A DNA stretch of 64,000 nucleotides from Aristolochia californica (Eukaryota > Streptophyta > Magnoliopsida > Piperales > Aristolochiaceae), in assembly GCA_029961685.1 (NCBI GenBank), contig JARWKL010000002.1, forward strand, positions 24,706,908-24,770,907, written 5' to 3'. The translations under genes and the position numbers were made by a program. Of the stretch, positions 63,531 through 64,000 are shown piece by piece. A model generated the notes under the pieces. The model was not told the origin of the DNA. It searched no databases and saw nothing but the letters and a program-made list of their open reading frames with translations. Each line of letters starts with the position of its first letter. Position 1 is the first letter of the stretch.

Positions 63531-64000
63531 TTTTGCATACATAAACTCTAAAATTTTTATTTTGTTGTGATCTATTTGCCCTATATTTTTTTTTACAAAA
63601 AAAATGGGAGAGTGAAAGCTCAAGTTTGGATTTGAAAAAAAATTGAACATCCAAAATAGAAATGCAAAAATGCTGAGAGAGATAAATCCAAAAAGTATCT
63701 ATGATTTTTAAGGATTGTAAACTCTTTTAGTTTTTTTATATATTAGGTTTTGCAATAATCGAAAAATGGGAGAGGGGGGGGGGCACAGACATTTTTAAAT
63801 GAGTGTTGACTCCACAACCATAAGTCATTTTTAAAAAAGATTATAGCCGTTACACATCATTAATTGATCAAAACATTTACGATTATCTATAATTGTTAAT
63901 TTTTTGTAAATAGGCAAAAAGCGGGTTGTTTGGTTGTTGTAAGCATCCGACTGCACGCTAACTTCAGAATTTAATTTTTCCTATTCCTTGAAATTTTTGG

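Larger units (their letters stand above)
60195..64000 (+). repeat. Satellite array block 4, forward orientation
   Basis: The interrupted monomer resumes and about 5.5 further units follow to the end of the window. The first unit matches the variant at 47.70-48.1 kb. The window ends inside a monomer at 'tccttgaaatttttgg'. No gene is visible. Confidence 0.96.

Noticed and set aside
1..64000. CRISPR array or prokaryotic origin
   Set aside because: The repeats are about 675 bp with no short repeat-spacer pattern, there are no cas-like or bacterial genes, and the LTR element is a plant type.

Overview
The window is plant nuclear heterochromatin. About 58.8 kb of the 64 kb is one AT-rich tandem satellite with a monomer of roughly 670-680 bp (about 85-90 monomers). 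The only other element I can support is an LTR retrotransposon at 55019-60194 that has inserted into one monomer. I see no host protein-coding gene, tRNA, rRNA or CRISPR array. The organism is most likely an angiosperm: the satellite architecture fits, and so do the long LTRs with target-site duplication and the Athila/Tat (Ty3/gypsy) style motifs next to the polypurine tract. I cannot name the species or match the satellite to a described family.

Layout: 1-19417 satellite in 'forward' orientation; 19418-38203 satellite in reverse orientation; 38204-55018 satellite forward again; 55014-60199 LTR element with its 5-bp target duplication (ggcat); 60195-64000 satellite forward. Both orientation switches are near-palindromic joints, with 26-bp and 21-bp perfect inverted arms and short spacers. 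The breakpoints fall at different monomer phases, so a single two-break inversion does not explain the reversed block. Shared private variants show that the sequence rightward from about 38.2 kb is an inverted copy of the sequence leftward from about 36.8 kb. This inverted homology can be followed to about 29.5 kb on one side and 47.4 kb on the other.

Inside the array, variant monomers recur in the same order several kb apart, so there is higher-order structure: 24.2-25.1 with 30.1-31.0, 28.2-29.7 with 32.8-34.3, and 45.8-48.1 with 53.9-60.6. The last pair is useful because the copy at 47694-47698 is the unoccupied paralogue of the retrotransposon target. Every monomer keeps a G-run at one fixed phase, which has expanded independently to 14-34 bases in a minority of units. 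Most monomers also carry an inverted repeat (AAATTCCACCA, about 18 bp, TGGTGGAATTT in its best form).

The retrotransposon has two LTRs of about 1.63-1.66 kb that differ by roughly 30 substitutions by eye (about 2%). Its internal region is only 1.9 kb, with no gag-pol. The 5' LTR lacks its last 22 bp and no primer-binding site follows it, so the element looks like an internally deleted, immobile copy. Each LTR contains a GC-rich, CpG-rich segment of about 640 bp that gives long accidental open frames. The satellite gives many 60-110 codon frames that recur because the monomer recurs; I do not annotate these as genes.
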